A stretch of 64,000 bases of DNA from Nonomuraea dietziae (GCF_014195505.1 NZ_JACIBV010000002.1:852790-916789), one strand, 5' to 3'; numbered from the stretch's first letter, positions 19,368 through 27,918 are shown. Translations and numbers: made by a program. Notes: generated by a model not told the origin, from the sequence alone.

Positions 19368-20561
19368 GTGCCGGAGAAACTACCGTTCGAGTTCCTTTTC
19401 ACCCCCGAGTTCAGCAGGGACCCCTACGCCGTCTACGCCTCTCTTCGCGAGCAGGGGCCGATCTTCCCGATCGACTTCCCTCCCGGCTTCGACGCGTACC
19501 TGATCATCGATCACGAGCACGGCAGGGCGGCGCTGAACGACCCCCGCCTGTCGAAGGACATGCAACGCTTCGGCGACTACTTCAAGGCGATCGCCACCGA
19601 GGACGACATCCTCTTCGACTCCAACATGCTCTCGGTCGACCCGCCCGACCACACGCGGCTGCGGCGGATCGTCTCCAAGGCCTTCACCCCGCGCAGGGTC
19701 GAGGAGCTGCGCCCGCGTGTCCAGGCGATCACCGACGAGCTGATCGACGGCTTCGAGGGCGGCGCCGCCGAGCTGATCGACGAGTTCGCCTTCCCCCTGC
19801 CGATCATCGTGATCTGCGAGCTGCTCGGCATTCCCTCGCAGGACCGCGACCAGTTCCGTGAGTGGTCGTCGCTGCTGGTCAACCCCACCTTCGTGCCGGA
19901 GGAGGTCGAGCGGCGCAGGGCCGCGGCGCGCGCCACGACGGCCTACTTCCGCCGCATGTGCGAGGAGCGCAGGCAGGAGCCGCGCGACGACCTGATCAGC
20001 GCGCTGGTGGCGATGGAGGAGCTGACGGAGAAGGAGCTCATCTCCACGCTCAGCCTGCTGCTGATCGCCGGTCACGAGACGACCGTCAACCTGATCGGCA
20101 ACGGGGTGCTGGCGCTGCTGCGCAACCCCGACCAGCTCGACCTGCTGCGCGCCAAGCCCGAGCTGCTGCCCAACGCGATCGAGGAGTTCCTGCGCTACGA
20201 CGGCCCCGTCGAGCGCTCCACCCCGCGCTTCGCCTCGGAGGACCTGGAGATCGCCGGCACCCGCATCCCGCGTGGGGCCATGGTGCACGTCTCGATCGGC
20301 GCGGTGGGGCGCGACCCCGAGGTCTTCGCCGAGCCGGACCGGCTCGACATCACCCGCACCGACAACAGGCACGTCGCCTTCGGGCACGGCATCCACTTCT
20401 GCCTGGGCGCGCCGCTGGCCCGGCTGGAGGGGCAGATCGCCATCGGCACCCTGCTGGAGCGGCTGCCGCAGCTGGCTCTTGGATGCGCGGAGGAGGAGTT
20501 GAGCCGCCGGCTGACCGGCTCGGTCGTGCGCGGCCTGTCCCGGCTGCCGATCCGTTTCTGA
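19368..20561 (+). CDS. Cytochrome P450, copy 2
   Basis: A 397-residue P450, colinear with the preceding copy (start-to-start distance 1204 bases, no length difference). Motifs are AGHETT, EEFLRYD and FGHGIHFCLG. I use the GTG at 19368 (VPEKLPFEFLFTPEFS) because it aligns with the start of copy 1; a GTG nine bases upstream is possible. Eleven bases separate the genes, so they are co-transcribed. A 56-base stretch in the I/K-helix region (20115-20170) is identical to copy 1 (18911-18966), much more alike than the rest, which suggests gene conversion. Divergence near residues 60-90 hints at different substrates. Confidence 0.95.
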   Translation: MPEKLPFEFLFTPEFSRDPYAVYASLREQGPIFPIDFPPGFDAYLIIDHEHGRAALNDPRLSKDMQRFGDYFKAIATEDDILFDSNMLSVDPPDHTRLRRIVSKAFTPRRVEELRPRVQAITDELIDGFEGGAAELIDEFAFPLPIIVICELLGIPSQDRDQFREWSSLLVNPTFVPEEVERRRAAARATTAYFRRMCEERRQEPRDDLISALVAMEELTEKELISTLSLLLIAGHETTVNLIGNGVLALLRNPDQLDLLRAKPELLPNAIEEFLRYDGPVERSTPRFASEDLEIAGTRIPRGAMVHVSIGAVGRDPEVFAEPDRLDITRTDNRHVAFGHGIHFCLGAPLARLEGQIAIGTLLERLPQLALGCAEEELSRRLTGSVVRGLSRLPIRF

Positions 20562-20610
20562 ACCTCACCCGCACCGGGGCCGCCGGTATGGCCGGGGCCC
20601 CCTTCGGGGC

Positions 20611-20675
20611 GTTCCCCAAGGGGCCCACCCCACGACTGCGGTGGGGCCCCTTGGGAACGTGGCCGCAGTCGTGGG
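20611..20675. terminator. Bidirectional terminator with two overlapping hairpins
   Basis: Between convergent P450 and aspS genes, one stem pairs 20611-20626 with 20644-20658 (GTTCCC..AAGGGGCCC, one bulge). A second perfect 13-base stem pairs 20629-20641 with 20663-20675 (CCCACGACTGCGG). They interleave, so both cannot form in a simple fold. On the plus strand GTCTTTGGTGG follows. It likely ends both transcripts. Confidence 0.75.
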
Positions 20676-20692
20676 TGGGCGTCTTTGGTGGT

Positions 20693-22429
20693 CTACGCCT
20701 CGGCCTTGGGCTTGGCGTCGACCCCCGCCTCCTTGCGCTGGTCGACCGTGATGGGCGTGGGAGCGCCCGTCAGCGGGTCGAAGCCGGAGGCGGTCTTCGG
20801 GAAGGCGATCACGTCACGGATGGACTCGCCGCCGGCCAGCAGCATGCAGATCCTGTCCCAGCCGTAGGCGATGCCTCCGTGCGGGGGCGGGCCGTACTTG
20901 AACGCCTCGAGCAGGAAGCCGAACTTCGACTCGGCCTCCTCCTTGGAGATGCCGAGCACGTCGAAGACGCGCTGCTGCATCTCGGCGCGGTGGATACGGA
21001 TCGAGCCTCCGCCGATCTCCATGCCGTTGCAGACCATGTCGTAGGCGTAGGCCAGCGCCTCGCCAGGGTGGTCCTGGAAGTTGTCGGCCCACTCGGGCTT
21101 GGGCCCGGTGAAGGGGTGGTGGACGGCGGTCCAGCCGCCCTCGCCGTCCTCCTCGAACATGGGGGCGTCGACGACCCACAGGAACGACCACTGCGACTCG
21201 TCGATGAGGCCGCAGCGGCGGCCGATCTCCAGGCGGGCCGCCCCGAGCAGGTCGCGCGAGGCGTTGCGGGCGCCGGCGGCGAAGAAGATGGCGTCGCCGG
21301 GCTTGGCCTCGACGAAGCCGGCCAGGCCCTCGCTCTCCTGGGCGGAGAGGTTCTTGGCGACGGGGCCGCCGAGCGTGCCGTCCTGCTGGACCAGGACGTA
21401 GGCCAGGCCGCGGGCGCCGCGGGACTTGGCCCAGTCCTGCCAGCCGTCGAGCTCCTTGCGGGTCTGTGAGGCGCCGCCCGGCATGACGACCGCGCCGACG
21501 TAGTCGGCCTGGAAGACGCGGAAGGTGGTGTCCTTGAAGAACTCGGTGACGTCGACGAGCTCCTGGCCGAAGCGCAGGTCGGGCTTGTCGGAGCCGTAGC
21601 GGGCCATCGCGTCGGCGTAGGTCATGCGCGGCAGCGGCGTGGGGATCTCGTAGCCGAGGATCTCCTTCCAGATCCTGCCGATCAGCGCCTCGCCGATGGC
21701 GATCACGTCCTCCTGGTCGACGAAGGACATCTCGACGTCGATCTGGGTGAACTCGGGCTGGCGGTCGGCGCGCAGGTCCTCGTCGCGGTAGCACTTGGCC
21801 AGCTGGTAGTAGCGCTCGAGGCCGGCGACCTGGAGCAGCTGCTTGAACAGCTGGGGCGACTGCGGAAGGGCGTACCAGTTGCCCGGCTGCAGCCGTACGG
21901 GCACAAGGAAGTCGCGCGCGCCCTCGGGGGTGGAGCGGGTGAGCGTCGGCGTCTCGACGTAGACGAAGCCGTGCTCGTTCATCACCTCGTTGGCCAGGTA
22001 GGTGGCCTTGGAGCGGATGCGCATGGCGTTGGCCACCGACGCGCGGCGGATGTCGAGGTAGCGGTAGCGCAGCCGCGCCTCCTCCGACACCTCGGTGTTG
22101 CCCTCGATCGGGAACGGCAGCGGGGCCGCCTCGCTCAGCACCTCGACCGTGGTGGCGACGACCTCGATCTCGCCGGTGGGCAGCTCGGGGTTGGCGTTGC
22201 CCTCGGGGCGGATCCTGACCTCGCCGACCACCTTCACGCAGTACTCGCCGCGCAGGCCGTGCGCGTCGTCCTCCTCGCGGAAGACCACCTGCGCCGAGCC
22301 CGAGGCGTCGCGCAGGTCGATGAAGACGACCCCGCCGTGGTCACGGCGGCGGGCCACCCAGCCCGCGAGCGTCACCTGCTGCCCGGCGTGCTCCTTTCGG
22401 AGCTCACCGGCCTTGTGCGTGCGAATCAC
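20693..22429 (-). CDS. aspS: Aspartyl-tRNA synthetase
   Basis: A 578-residue class IIb synthetase that charges tRNA-Asp (or also tRNA-Asn if non-discriminating, which I cannot tell by eye). The N-terminal OB-fold anticodon domain includes VTLAGWVARRRDHGGVVFIDLRD; motif 2 is CYRDEDLRADRQPEFTQID; a GAD-type insertion spans about residues 300-415; the C-terminus has GGIAYGWDRICMLLAG (motif 3). It starts with GTG overlapping the hisS stop (GTGA). Expected bacterial length; firm assignment. Confidence 0.96.
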   Translation of the reverse strand: MIRTHKAGELRKEHAGQQVTLAGWVARRRDHGGVVFIDLRDASGSAQVVFREEDDAHGLRGEYCVKVVGEVRIRPEGNANPELPTGEIEVVATTVEVLSEAAPLPFPIEGNTEVSEEARLRYRYLDIRRASVANAMRIRSKATYLANEVMNEHGFVYVETPTLTRSTPEGARDFLVPVRLQPGNWYALPQSPQLFKQLLQVAGLERYYQLAKCYRDEDLRADRQPEFTQIDVEMSFVDQEDVIAIGEALIGRIWKEILGYEIPTPLPRMTYADAMARYGSDKPDLRFGQELVDVTEFFKDTTFRVFQADYVGAVVMPGGASQTRKELDGWQDWAKSRGARGLAYVLVQQDGTLGGPVAKNLSAQESEGLAGFVEAKPGDAIFFAAGARNASRDLLGAARLEIGRRCGLIDESQWSFLWVVDAPMFEEDGEGGWTAVHHPFTGPKPEWADNFQDHPGEALAYAYDMVCNGMEIGGGSIRIHRAEMQQRVFDVLGISKEEAESKFGFLLEAFKYGPPPHGGIAYGWDRICMLLAGGESIRDVIAFPKTASGFDPLTGAPTPITVDQRKEAGVDAKPKAEA

Positions 22430-23685
22430 TGCAGCTTTCCCTTCAAAACGTCGGAGACCTGGGCCAGCGGCACCTCGGTCTGCTCTGCGGTGGTCAGGTC
22501 CTTCACTTGTACGGCCTGCGCGGCGAGGTCGCGCTCGCCCAGGATCAGCGCGAACCTGGCGCCTGAGCGGTCGGCGCCCTTCATCGCGCCCTTGAGCCCC
22601 TTGCCGCCGAAGGCCATGTCGACGCGGAGCCCCGCCGCGCGCAGCTCCTCGACGAGCAGGAACATCCGGCGGCGCGCCTCCTCGCCCAGCGGGACACCGT
22701 ACACCTGGACGCGGGCGGCCGGAGCCTCGTCGAGCAGACCCTCGGCCTCCATGGCCAGGTAGGTGCGGTCGACGCCGAGGGCCCATCCGACGCTGGGCAG
22801 CGCGGGGCCGCCGAGCATCTCACTGAGCCCGTCGTAGCGGCCCCCGCCGCCGACGGCCGACTGCGAGCCGAGCCCGCCGTGGACGAACTCGAAGGTGGTG
22901 CGGGTGTAGTAGTCGAGCCCGCGCACCAGCTTCGGCTCGTCGGTGAACGGCACGCCCAGGGCGGTCAGCAGGGTGCGGACCTCCTCGTGGTAGGCCTTGC
23001 AGGCCGCGCAGAGGTGGTCGGCGACCAGGGGCGCGCCCTCGAGCTGCTCCTGCACCTCGGGACGCTTGTCGTCGAGCACGCGCAGCGGGTTGATCTCGAT
23101 GCGCGCGCGGGTGGCCTCGTCGAGGTCGAGGCCGCGCAGGAAGTCCTGCAGCGCGGCCCGGTAGACGGGGCGGCACACCTGGTCGCCGAGGGAGTTGAGC
23201 AGCAGCGTGACGCCCTTCAGCCCGAGGCTCGCGAAGCCGCGCCATGCCAGCGCGACCAGCTCGGCGTCGAGCGCGGGGTCCTCGGCTCCGAGCGCCTCGG
23301 CGCCGACCTGCCAGAAGTGGCGGTAGCGGCCCTTCTGCGCGCGCTCGTAGCGGTACTGGCTGCCGGAGTACCAGAGCTTCACCGGCAGCTGGCCGTTGTG
23401 CAGGTTGTGCTGCAGGACGGCCCGCACCACCGAGGCGGTGCCCTCGGGGCGCAGGGTCAGCGAACGGCCGCCCTTGTCGTCGAAGGTGTACATCTCCTTC
23501 GACACGACGTCGGTCGACTCGCCGACTCCGCGCTTGAACAGCTCGGTGTCCTCGAAGGTGGGCGTCTCGACGTAGCCGTAGCCCGCCTGCCGTACGGGGG
23601 CGGCGAGGGCCTCGCGGACCGCGAGGACGCGCTCGGAGGCGGGTGGCAACAGGTCGTAGGTGCCCTTGGGCGATTGGAAAGTCAT
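22426..23685 (-). CDS. hisS: Histidyl-tRNA synthetase
   Basis: A 419-residue class II synthetase that charges tRNA-His. It begins MTFQSPKGTYDLLPPASER; motif 2 is YRYERAQKGRYRHFWQVGAEALG; histidine-binding signatures are LVRGLDYYTRTTFEFVH and GGGGRYDGL; the C-terminal anticodon-binding domain starts near residue 325. The ATG at 23685 overlaps the stop of the upstream hydrolase gene (TGATG) and gives the conserved N-terminus. MBL-hisS-aspS is one overlapping operon. Confidence 0.97.
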   Translation of the reverse strand: MTFQSPKGTYDLLPPASERVLAVREALAAPVRQAGYGYVETPTFEDTELFKRGVGESTDVVSKEMYTFDDKGGRSLTLRPEGTASVVRAVLQHNLHNGQLPVKLWYSGSQYRYERAQKGRYRHFWQVGAEALGAEDPALDAELVALAWRGFASLGLKGVTLLLNSLGDQVCRPVYRAALQDFLRGLDLDEATRARIEINPLRVLDDKRPEVQEQLEGAPLVADHLCAACKAYHEEVRTLLTALGVPFTDEPKLVRGLDYYTRTTFEFVHGGLGSQSAVGGGGRYDGLSEMLGGPALPSVGWALGVDRTYLAMEAEGLLDEAPAARVQVYGVPLGEEARRRMFLLVEELRAAGLRVDMAFGGKGLKGAMKGADRSGARFALILGERDLAAQAVQVKDLTTAEQTEVPLAQVSDVLKGKLQ

Positions 23686-24365
23686 CAGATCCCTCGTGTG
23701 GGACCGGCGTGCGGCGCGGCTTCTTTGAGATAAGGGTTCGTGGCGCGCTCGCGGCCGATCGTGGTCTGCGGTCCGTGGCCCGGCAGGACGACCGTGGAGT
23801 CCGGCAGCGGCAGGCATGTGGCCGCCAGGCTGCGCAGGATCGTCGGGTAGTCGCCGCCCGGCAGGTCAGAGCGGCCGATGGAGCCGGCGAACAGCAGGTC
23901 GCCCGAGAACATGATCTCCTCCGGGGGCAGCCTGAAACTCACCGACCCCCTGGTATGGCCGGGGGTGTGGTCGACCACGAACTCCATGCCCGCCAGGTCG
24001 ACGACCGCGCCGTCGGACAGCTCGCGCACGTCGTCGGGCTCGCTCAGCGTGATGCCGCCGAACAGCTGGCTCGAGGTGGGCGACCATCCGGCGGAGGGAT
24101 CGCTCAGCAGGTGGCGGTCCTCGGGATGGATCCACGCGGGAACCTCGCGCGCGCCGCACACGGGAGCCACCGACCAGACGTGGTCGAGGTGGCCGTGGGT
24201 GAGAAGGACCGCCACTGGCTTCAGCCTGTGCTCGCGCAGCAGGTCGTCGATGCCCTCGACCGCGTCCTGGCCGGGGTCGACGATCACGCACTCCTCGCCG
24301 GCGGCGGGCGCCACGAGGTAGCAGTTGGTCTGGAACGCCCCTGCGGGGAAGCCTGCGATGAGCAT
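23685..24365 (-). CDS. MBL-fold hydrolase, glyoxalase II-like
   Basis: A 226-residue metallo-beta-lactamase-fold hydrolase. The metal site is THGHLDH with later ligands HTPGHT, GDLLF and PGHGP. It begins MLIAGFPAGAFQTNCYLV, as in glyoxalase II-like proteins that hydrolyse thioesters; substrate is not assigned. A gene of this kind stands next to hisS in many actinobacteria. It overlaps hisS by one base and is divergent from the second cyclophilin; the shared 139-base gap must hold both promoters. Confidence 0.9.
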   Translation of the reverse strand: MLIAGFPAGAFQTNCYLVAPAAGEECVIVDPGQDAVEGIDDLLREHRLKPVAVLLTHGHLDHVWSVAPVCGAREVPAWIHPEDRHLLSDPSAGWSPTSSQLFGGITLSEPDDVRELSDGAVVDLAGMEFVVDHTPGHTRGSVSFRLPPEEIMFSGDLLFAGSIGRSDLPGGDYPTILRSLAATCLPLPDSTVVLPGHGPQTTIGRERATNPYLKEAAPHAGPTRGI

Positions 24366-24504
24366 TGCCTCGGCTGAGTCTCGTCAAGAAAGCGGATGAG
24401 AATGTAACCGAAGCGTACCGGTGCTGGCCGCTGGGCTGCGAACCATTACCGGTTGGCCGATACGATTCGCCCACCTCAGTTGATTCGATAGGGGAGGCAA
24501 AGCG

Positions 24505-25353
24505 GTGTCCACGGGCAAGGACCGCCAGCGGCAGCTGGCACGTGAGCACTTCGAGCGGCAGATGCAGCGTCGCGCCGAGCGTGAGGCGAAGGCGAAGCGC
24601 ACCGCCGTCATCGGATCGACCGTGGGCGTTCTCGTGGTCGTGGGCGGTGTCATCGCCGCGACCACTCTGCTGGGCGGCAATGACGGCTCCTCGGCCTCCG
24701 AGTCGCCGTCGGCCGCTCCCTCCACCTCCGCCGCGGCGGGGCCCAAGCCGTTCGACCCCGCGACGGGCGAGTGCGGCTACCTGCCCGACACCAGCGGCGC
24801 GGTCAAGGACGTCGGGCTCCCGCCGGCCAAGGCCGAGGCCAAGGACGCGGTCATGACGTTCAAGACCAGCCAGGGCGACATCGTCGTCGAGCTCAACGGG
24901 GCCAAGGCCCCCTGCACGGTCAACTCGCTCAAGCACCTGGCGGCCAAGAAGTACTACAACGGCAGCAAGTGCCACCGCCTGGGCAGCGCGCAGTTCCCCA
25001 TGCTGCAGTGCGGCGACCCGACCGCCAAGGCGAACGGCAAGTCCCAGTCCGACGGCCAGGGCGGCCCCGGCTACCGGCTCGCCGAGGAGAACCTCGAGGG
25101 CGCGACCTACAAGCGCGGCGTCATGGCGATGGCCAAGACGAGCGAGCCCGGAACCACCGGCAGCCAGTTCTTCCTGGTGTACGGCGACATCGGGCTGACC
25201 CCCGATTACACGCCTGTCGGTACCATCACGAAGGGTCTCGACATTCTCGACAAGGTCAACAAGGCGGGTGTCATCGCTCCTGGTCCTGACGGCACCGGCG
25301 CACCCAAGGAGACGGTCGAAATCAAAGACGTGACAATCTCTGCCAAGAGCTGA
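24505..25353 (+). CDS. Membrane-anchored cyclophilin-type peptidyl-prolyl isomerase, copy 2
   Basis: A 282-residue paralogue of the protein at 17213. The cytoplasmic start (STGKDRQRQLAREHFERQMQRRAE) is followed by a transmembrane helix (IGSTVGVLVVVGGVIAATTLL), a Ser/Ala linker and a cyclophilin domain (MTFKTSQGDIVVELNGAKAPCTVNSLKHLAAKKYYNGSKCHRL, GTTGSQFFLVYGD, YTPVGTITKGLDILDKV). This copy keeps CHRL and SQFF and is nearer the catalytic consensus than copy 1. The GTG follows GGGGAGG. In related actinobacteria this gene lies next to the MBL-hisS operon, so this is probably the ancestral copy. Confidence 0.92.
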   Translation: MSTGKDRQRQLAREHFERQMQRRAEREAKAKRTAVIGSTVGVLVVVGGVIAATTLLGGNDGSSASESPSAAPSTSAAAGPKPFDPATGECGYLPDTSGAVKDVGLPPAKAEAKDAVMTFKTSQGDIVVELNGAKAPCTVNSLKHLAAKKYYNGSKCHRLGSAQFPMLQCGDPTAKANGKSQSDGQGGPGYRLAEENLEGATYKRGVMAMAKTSEPGTTGSQFFLVYGDIGLTPDYTPVGTITKGLDILDKVNKAGVIAPGPDGTGAPKETVEIKDVTISAKS

Positions 25354-25412
25354 CGTAATACAACTAGGGGCAGTAGTCCCCGAAGGGTCTGATGAGAGTG
25401 CGGGAGGACACG

Positions 25413-26642
25413 GTGAGCACCGACCCGTGGGGCCGGGTAGACGACGACGGCACCGTCTACGTGCGTACGGCCGAGGGAGAGCGGGCCGTCGGGTCCTGGC
25501 AGGCCGGTGAGCCCGAAGAGGCGCTGGCCTACTTCCACCGCAAGTTCGACGAGCTGGCGGGCCAGGTCCAGCTGCTCGAGCAGCGCGTCAAGGGCACCGA
25601 CCTGGCACCCGCCCAGGCCGAGGCCACCATCGTCAAGCTGCGCGAGGCCGTGGCCGACGCGCACGCCGTCGGCGACCTGGGCGCGCTGGTTCAGCGGCTC
25701 GACGCGCTGACCGAGCTGGTCGCCAAGCGCCGTGAGGAGGTCAAGGCCGCCCGCGACGTGGCCAGGGCCGAGGCCAAGGGCATCAAGGAGCGCATCGTCG
25801 CCGAGGCCGAGCGCATCGCCGAGGAGACCACGCACTGGAAGTCCGGCGGCGAGCGCCTTCGCCAGCTGGTCGAGGAGTGGAAGACGGCCGAGCGCATCGA
25901 CCGCGTCACCGAGGCCGCGCTGTGGAAGCGGCTGTCGGCCGCCCGCACCGCCTTCGCCAAGCGGCGCAAGGCCTACTTCGCCGGGCTCGACGAGCAGCGC
26001 GAGGGCATCCGCTCCCAGAAGGAGCGCATCGTCGTCGAGGCAGAGGCGCTGGCCGACTCCACCGACTGGGGGCAGACGGCCGCGATCTACCGCGAGCTCA
26101 TGCAGCAGTGGAAGTCGGCGGGCAGGGCCTCACGCGAGGTCGAGGACGAGCTGTGGGGTCGCTTCAAGGCCGCCCAGGACCAGTTCTTCCAGGCCCGTTC
26201 GGCGGTCTTCGCCGAGCGTGACGCCTCACTGGCGGCCAACGCGGAGGCCAAGGAGGTGCTGCTGGCCGAGGCGGAGAAGATCCTTCCTGTCACCGACGCC
26301 AGGGCCGCGCGCGCCGCGCTGCGCTCCATGCTGGAGCGCTGGGAGGCCGTCGGCCCCGTGCCGCGCGAGCAGCGCGACCGCCTGGAGGGCGGGCTGCGCC
26401 GCATCGACGACGCGGTGCGCAAGGCCGAGGAGGCGGAGTGGAAGCGCTCCAACCCCGAGGCAAGGGCTCGCGCCCAGAGCACCGTCGACCAGCTGCGCTC
26501 CTCGATCGAGCAGCTGGAGAAGAAGCTCGGCAAGGCCCAGGCCGCGGGGCGGGCCAAGGACGTCCAGGACGCCGAGGAGGCGCTGGCGGCCCGTCGTTCG
26601 TGGCTGGAGGAGGCCGAGCGCACGCTCGCCGAGTTCAGCTGA
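25413..26642 (+). CDS. DUF349 repeat protein
   Basis: A 409-residue acidic/basic alpha-helical protein with three to four DUF349 repeats, each carrying a W-K/E and R-x-x-LW pattern (for example LVEEWKTAERIDRVTEAALWKRLSAAR and LMQQWKSAGRASREVEDELWGRFKAAQ). It is strongly coiled-coil and has no membrane segment. Function is not established; the gene sits between ppiase and rel in actinobacteria. The GTG (25413) has GGGAGG upstream; an ATG 21 bases earlier lacks one. A strong terminator follows. Confidence 0.9.
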   Translation: MSTDPWGRVDDDGTVYVRTAEGERAVGSWQAGEPEEALAYFHRKFDELAGQVQLLEQRVKGTDLAPAQAEATIVKLREAVADAHAVGDLGALVQRLDALTELVAKRREEVKAARDVARAEAKGIKERIVAEAERIAEETTHWKSGGERLRQLVEEWKTAERIDRVTEAALWKRLSAARTAFAKRRKAYFAGLDEQREGIRSQKERIVVEAEALADSTDWGQTAAIYRELMQQWKSAGRASREVEDELWGRFKAAQDQFFQARSAVFAERDASLAANAEAKEVLLAEAEKILPVTDARAARAALRSMLERWEAVGPVPREQRDRLEGGLRRIDDAVRKAEEAEWKRSNPEARARAQSTVDQLRSSIEQLEKKLGKAQAAGRAKDVQDAEEALAARRSWLEEAERTLAEFS

Positions 26643-26648
26643 GGGCGC

Positions 26649-26683
26649 GGGAGGCCCGATCACACACGGTCATTGGGCCTCCC
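26649..26683 (+). terminator. Terminator after the DUF349 gene
   Basis: A perfect 9-base stem (GGGAGGCCC/GGGCCTCCC) with a 17-base loop is followed by a pyrimidine-rich CCCCTTTCTCTTTA. It isolates the downstream peptide cassette as a separate transcription unit. Confidence 0.75.
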
Positions 26684-26743
26684 CCCTCCTCCCCTTTCTC
26701 TTTACGATCACAAGGCTCGTGATGATCGACGAAAGGGGTCAAG

Positions 26744-26806
26744 ATGACGATCGAGATCAAGCCGGTCGAAGAGGTAGAGACCACGGGTAACAGCAACAGC
26801 TGCTGA
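26744..26806 (+). CDS. Putative RiPP precursor peptide, 20 residues
   Basis: A short gene directly upstream of a ThiF-like enzyme gene. It encodes MTIEIKPVEEVETTGNSNSC. The ATG has AAAGGGG five to eight bases upstream, a good ribosome-binding site. The first half is acidic and hydrophobic and could be a leader (IEIKPVEEVE). The last six residues (GNSNSC) are small and polar and end in a single Cys, as expected for a modified core. Codon choice (GTA, GAA, GGT) is slightly less GC-rich than the neighbours. A hairpin separates it from the enzyme gene. That it is a precursor is inference from size, ribosome-binding site and context; no homologue search was possible. Confidence 0.72.
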   Translation: MTIEIKPVEEVETTGNSNSC

Positions 26807-26813
26807 ACCGTTT

Positions 26814-26839
26814 CGTGGGGTCTCGGCAGGGGCCCCACG
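26814..26839 (+). promoter_or_regulatory. Intercistronic hairpin between precursor and ThiF gene
   Basis: A 7-base perfect stem (CGTGGGG/CCCCACG) with a 12-base loop starts eight bases after the peptide stop. RiPP operons often have a partial terminator or RNA-stabilising hairpin here, so that more precursor than enzyme is made. There is no U-tract, so stabilisation or partial termination are both possible. Confidence 0.5.
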
Positions 26840-26862
26840 CCATCTCTCCCGGAGCCAGGCCC

Positions 26863-27918
26863 ATGCTTTCTCGGATTCAGGTGAATCCGGTCTTCCCCCT
26901 GTTCATCGACGACTCACGCGAGCGGGTGCGGCTCGGCGACTTTCCGCCGACCGGCCGGGTGCTCGAATCTGCGAAAAAGCCTTTACGCGCGCTTTTTCGG
27001 CTCTGCGCGCGAAAACCGCGATCGAAACCAGAGCTTTACCGCCTCCTTGACGGAGTAACTCCCGACGAGATAGACGCGGCCGTCGAACAATTGCTGGCCG
27101 CCAGAATCCTCGTCACGCAGGAGGAGCTGTCTGCGCTGACCGCCGACGAGCGGCACTCCAGGCAGACGCTGTTCCTGTCGATGTTCCACGCCGCCGACCG
27201 TGCCCTCGCCGCCCAGCGCGGCCTCGCGCTGCGCCGGGTCACGGTGCTCGGGGCCGGCGCCATCGGCGGCGCGGTCGCCCTCCAGCTCGCCACGGCGGGC
27301 GTGCGGCGGCTGACGCTCGTCGACGACGACAGGGTCGAGCTGTCCAACCTGCACCGCCAGCACCTCTACACCACCTCCGACCTGGGCAGCTCCAAGGTCG
27401 CCTCGGCCGCCGCCAGGCTGCGCGCCCATGTCCCCTCCGCCGAGGTCGTCGAGATCGAGCGCAGGATCGCCGGCCCCTGCGACGTGCCGCTGGCGGGGGC
27501 CGACTTCGTGGTCAACACCGTCGACACGCCGCAGCCGCACATCCGCCGGTGGGTCAACGCCGCCTGCGTGGCGGCGGACGTGCCGTTCGTGACCGGCGGA
27601 TTCAACCAGCACGTCGGCCTGGTCGGCCCGCTGGTGGTGCCGGGCGTCACCGGCTGCCTGGCCTGCCAGGAGCGCACGCTCGCCCGGCGGTACGGCACGA
27701 CGGAGCTGCCGAGCGCGGACAACGCGGGCCGAACGGTCCCCGCCTTCGGGCCGCTGTGCGCCGCCGTGTCCGGGCTCATGGCGGGCGAGATCATCCGCTA
27801 TCTGACCGGCACGGGCGCGCCCGCCATCGAGGGCAGGACCGTCCACCTCGACCTGCTCGACCTGACGACCACGGGCCACGCCTTCGAGCGCCTGCCGGCC
27901 TGCGAGGTCTGCGGGTGA
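26863..27918 (+). CDS. E1/ThiF-like adenylating enzyme with leader-binding-like N-terminus
   Basis: A 351-residue protein. Residues 1-90 look like a winged-helix leader-recognition domain (LGDFPPTGRVLESAKK...ELYRLLDGVTPDEIDAAVEQLLAARIL). Residues about 120-345 form an E1-like domain with nucleotide loop GAGAIGG (130-136), the catalytic DDDRVELSNLHRQ block, and zinc pairs C265/C268 and C347/C350. The ATP-site residues are intact, unlike the inactive ThiF domains of many azole-forming systems. It should adenylate a carboxylate, probably on the 20-residue peptide encoded upstream, as MccB does for microcin C. The ATG at 26863 has GGAG eight bases upstream; an earlier GTG lies inside the hairpin. 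The stop overlaps the protease start. Confidence 0.85.
   Translation: MLSRIQVNPVFPLFIDDSRERVRLGDFPPTGRVLESAKKPLRALFRLCARKPRSKPELYRLLDGVTPDEIDAAVEQLLAARILVTQEELSALTADERHSRQTLFLSMFHAADRALAAQRGLALRRVTVLGAGAIGGAVALQLATAGVRRLTLVDDDRVELSNLHRQHLYTTSDLGSSKVASAAARLRAHVPSAEVVEIERRIAGPCDVPLAGADFVVNTVDTPQPHIRRWVNAACVAADVPFVTGGFNQHVGLVGPLVVPGVTGCLACQERTLARRYGTTELPSADNAGRTVPAFGPLCAAVSGLMAGEIIRYLTGTGAPAIEGRTVHLDLLDLTTTGHAFERLPACEVCG

Noticed and set aside
26973..26998. Hairpin GAAAAAGC/GCTTTTTC inside the 5' part of the ThiF gene
   Set aside because: It lies in a coding region that is locally AT-richer; terminator-like shape is noted, but no sign that it acts as one.
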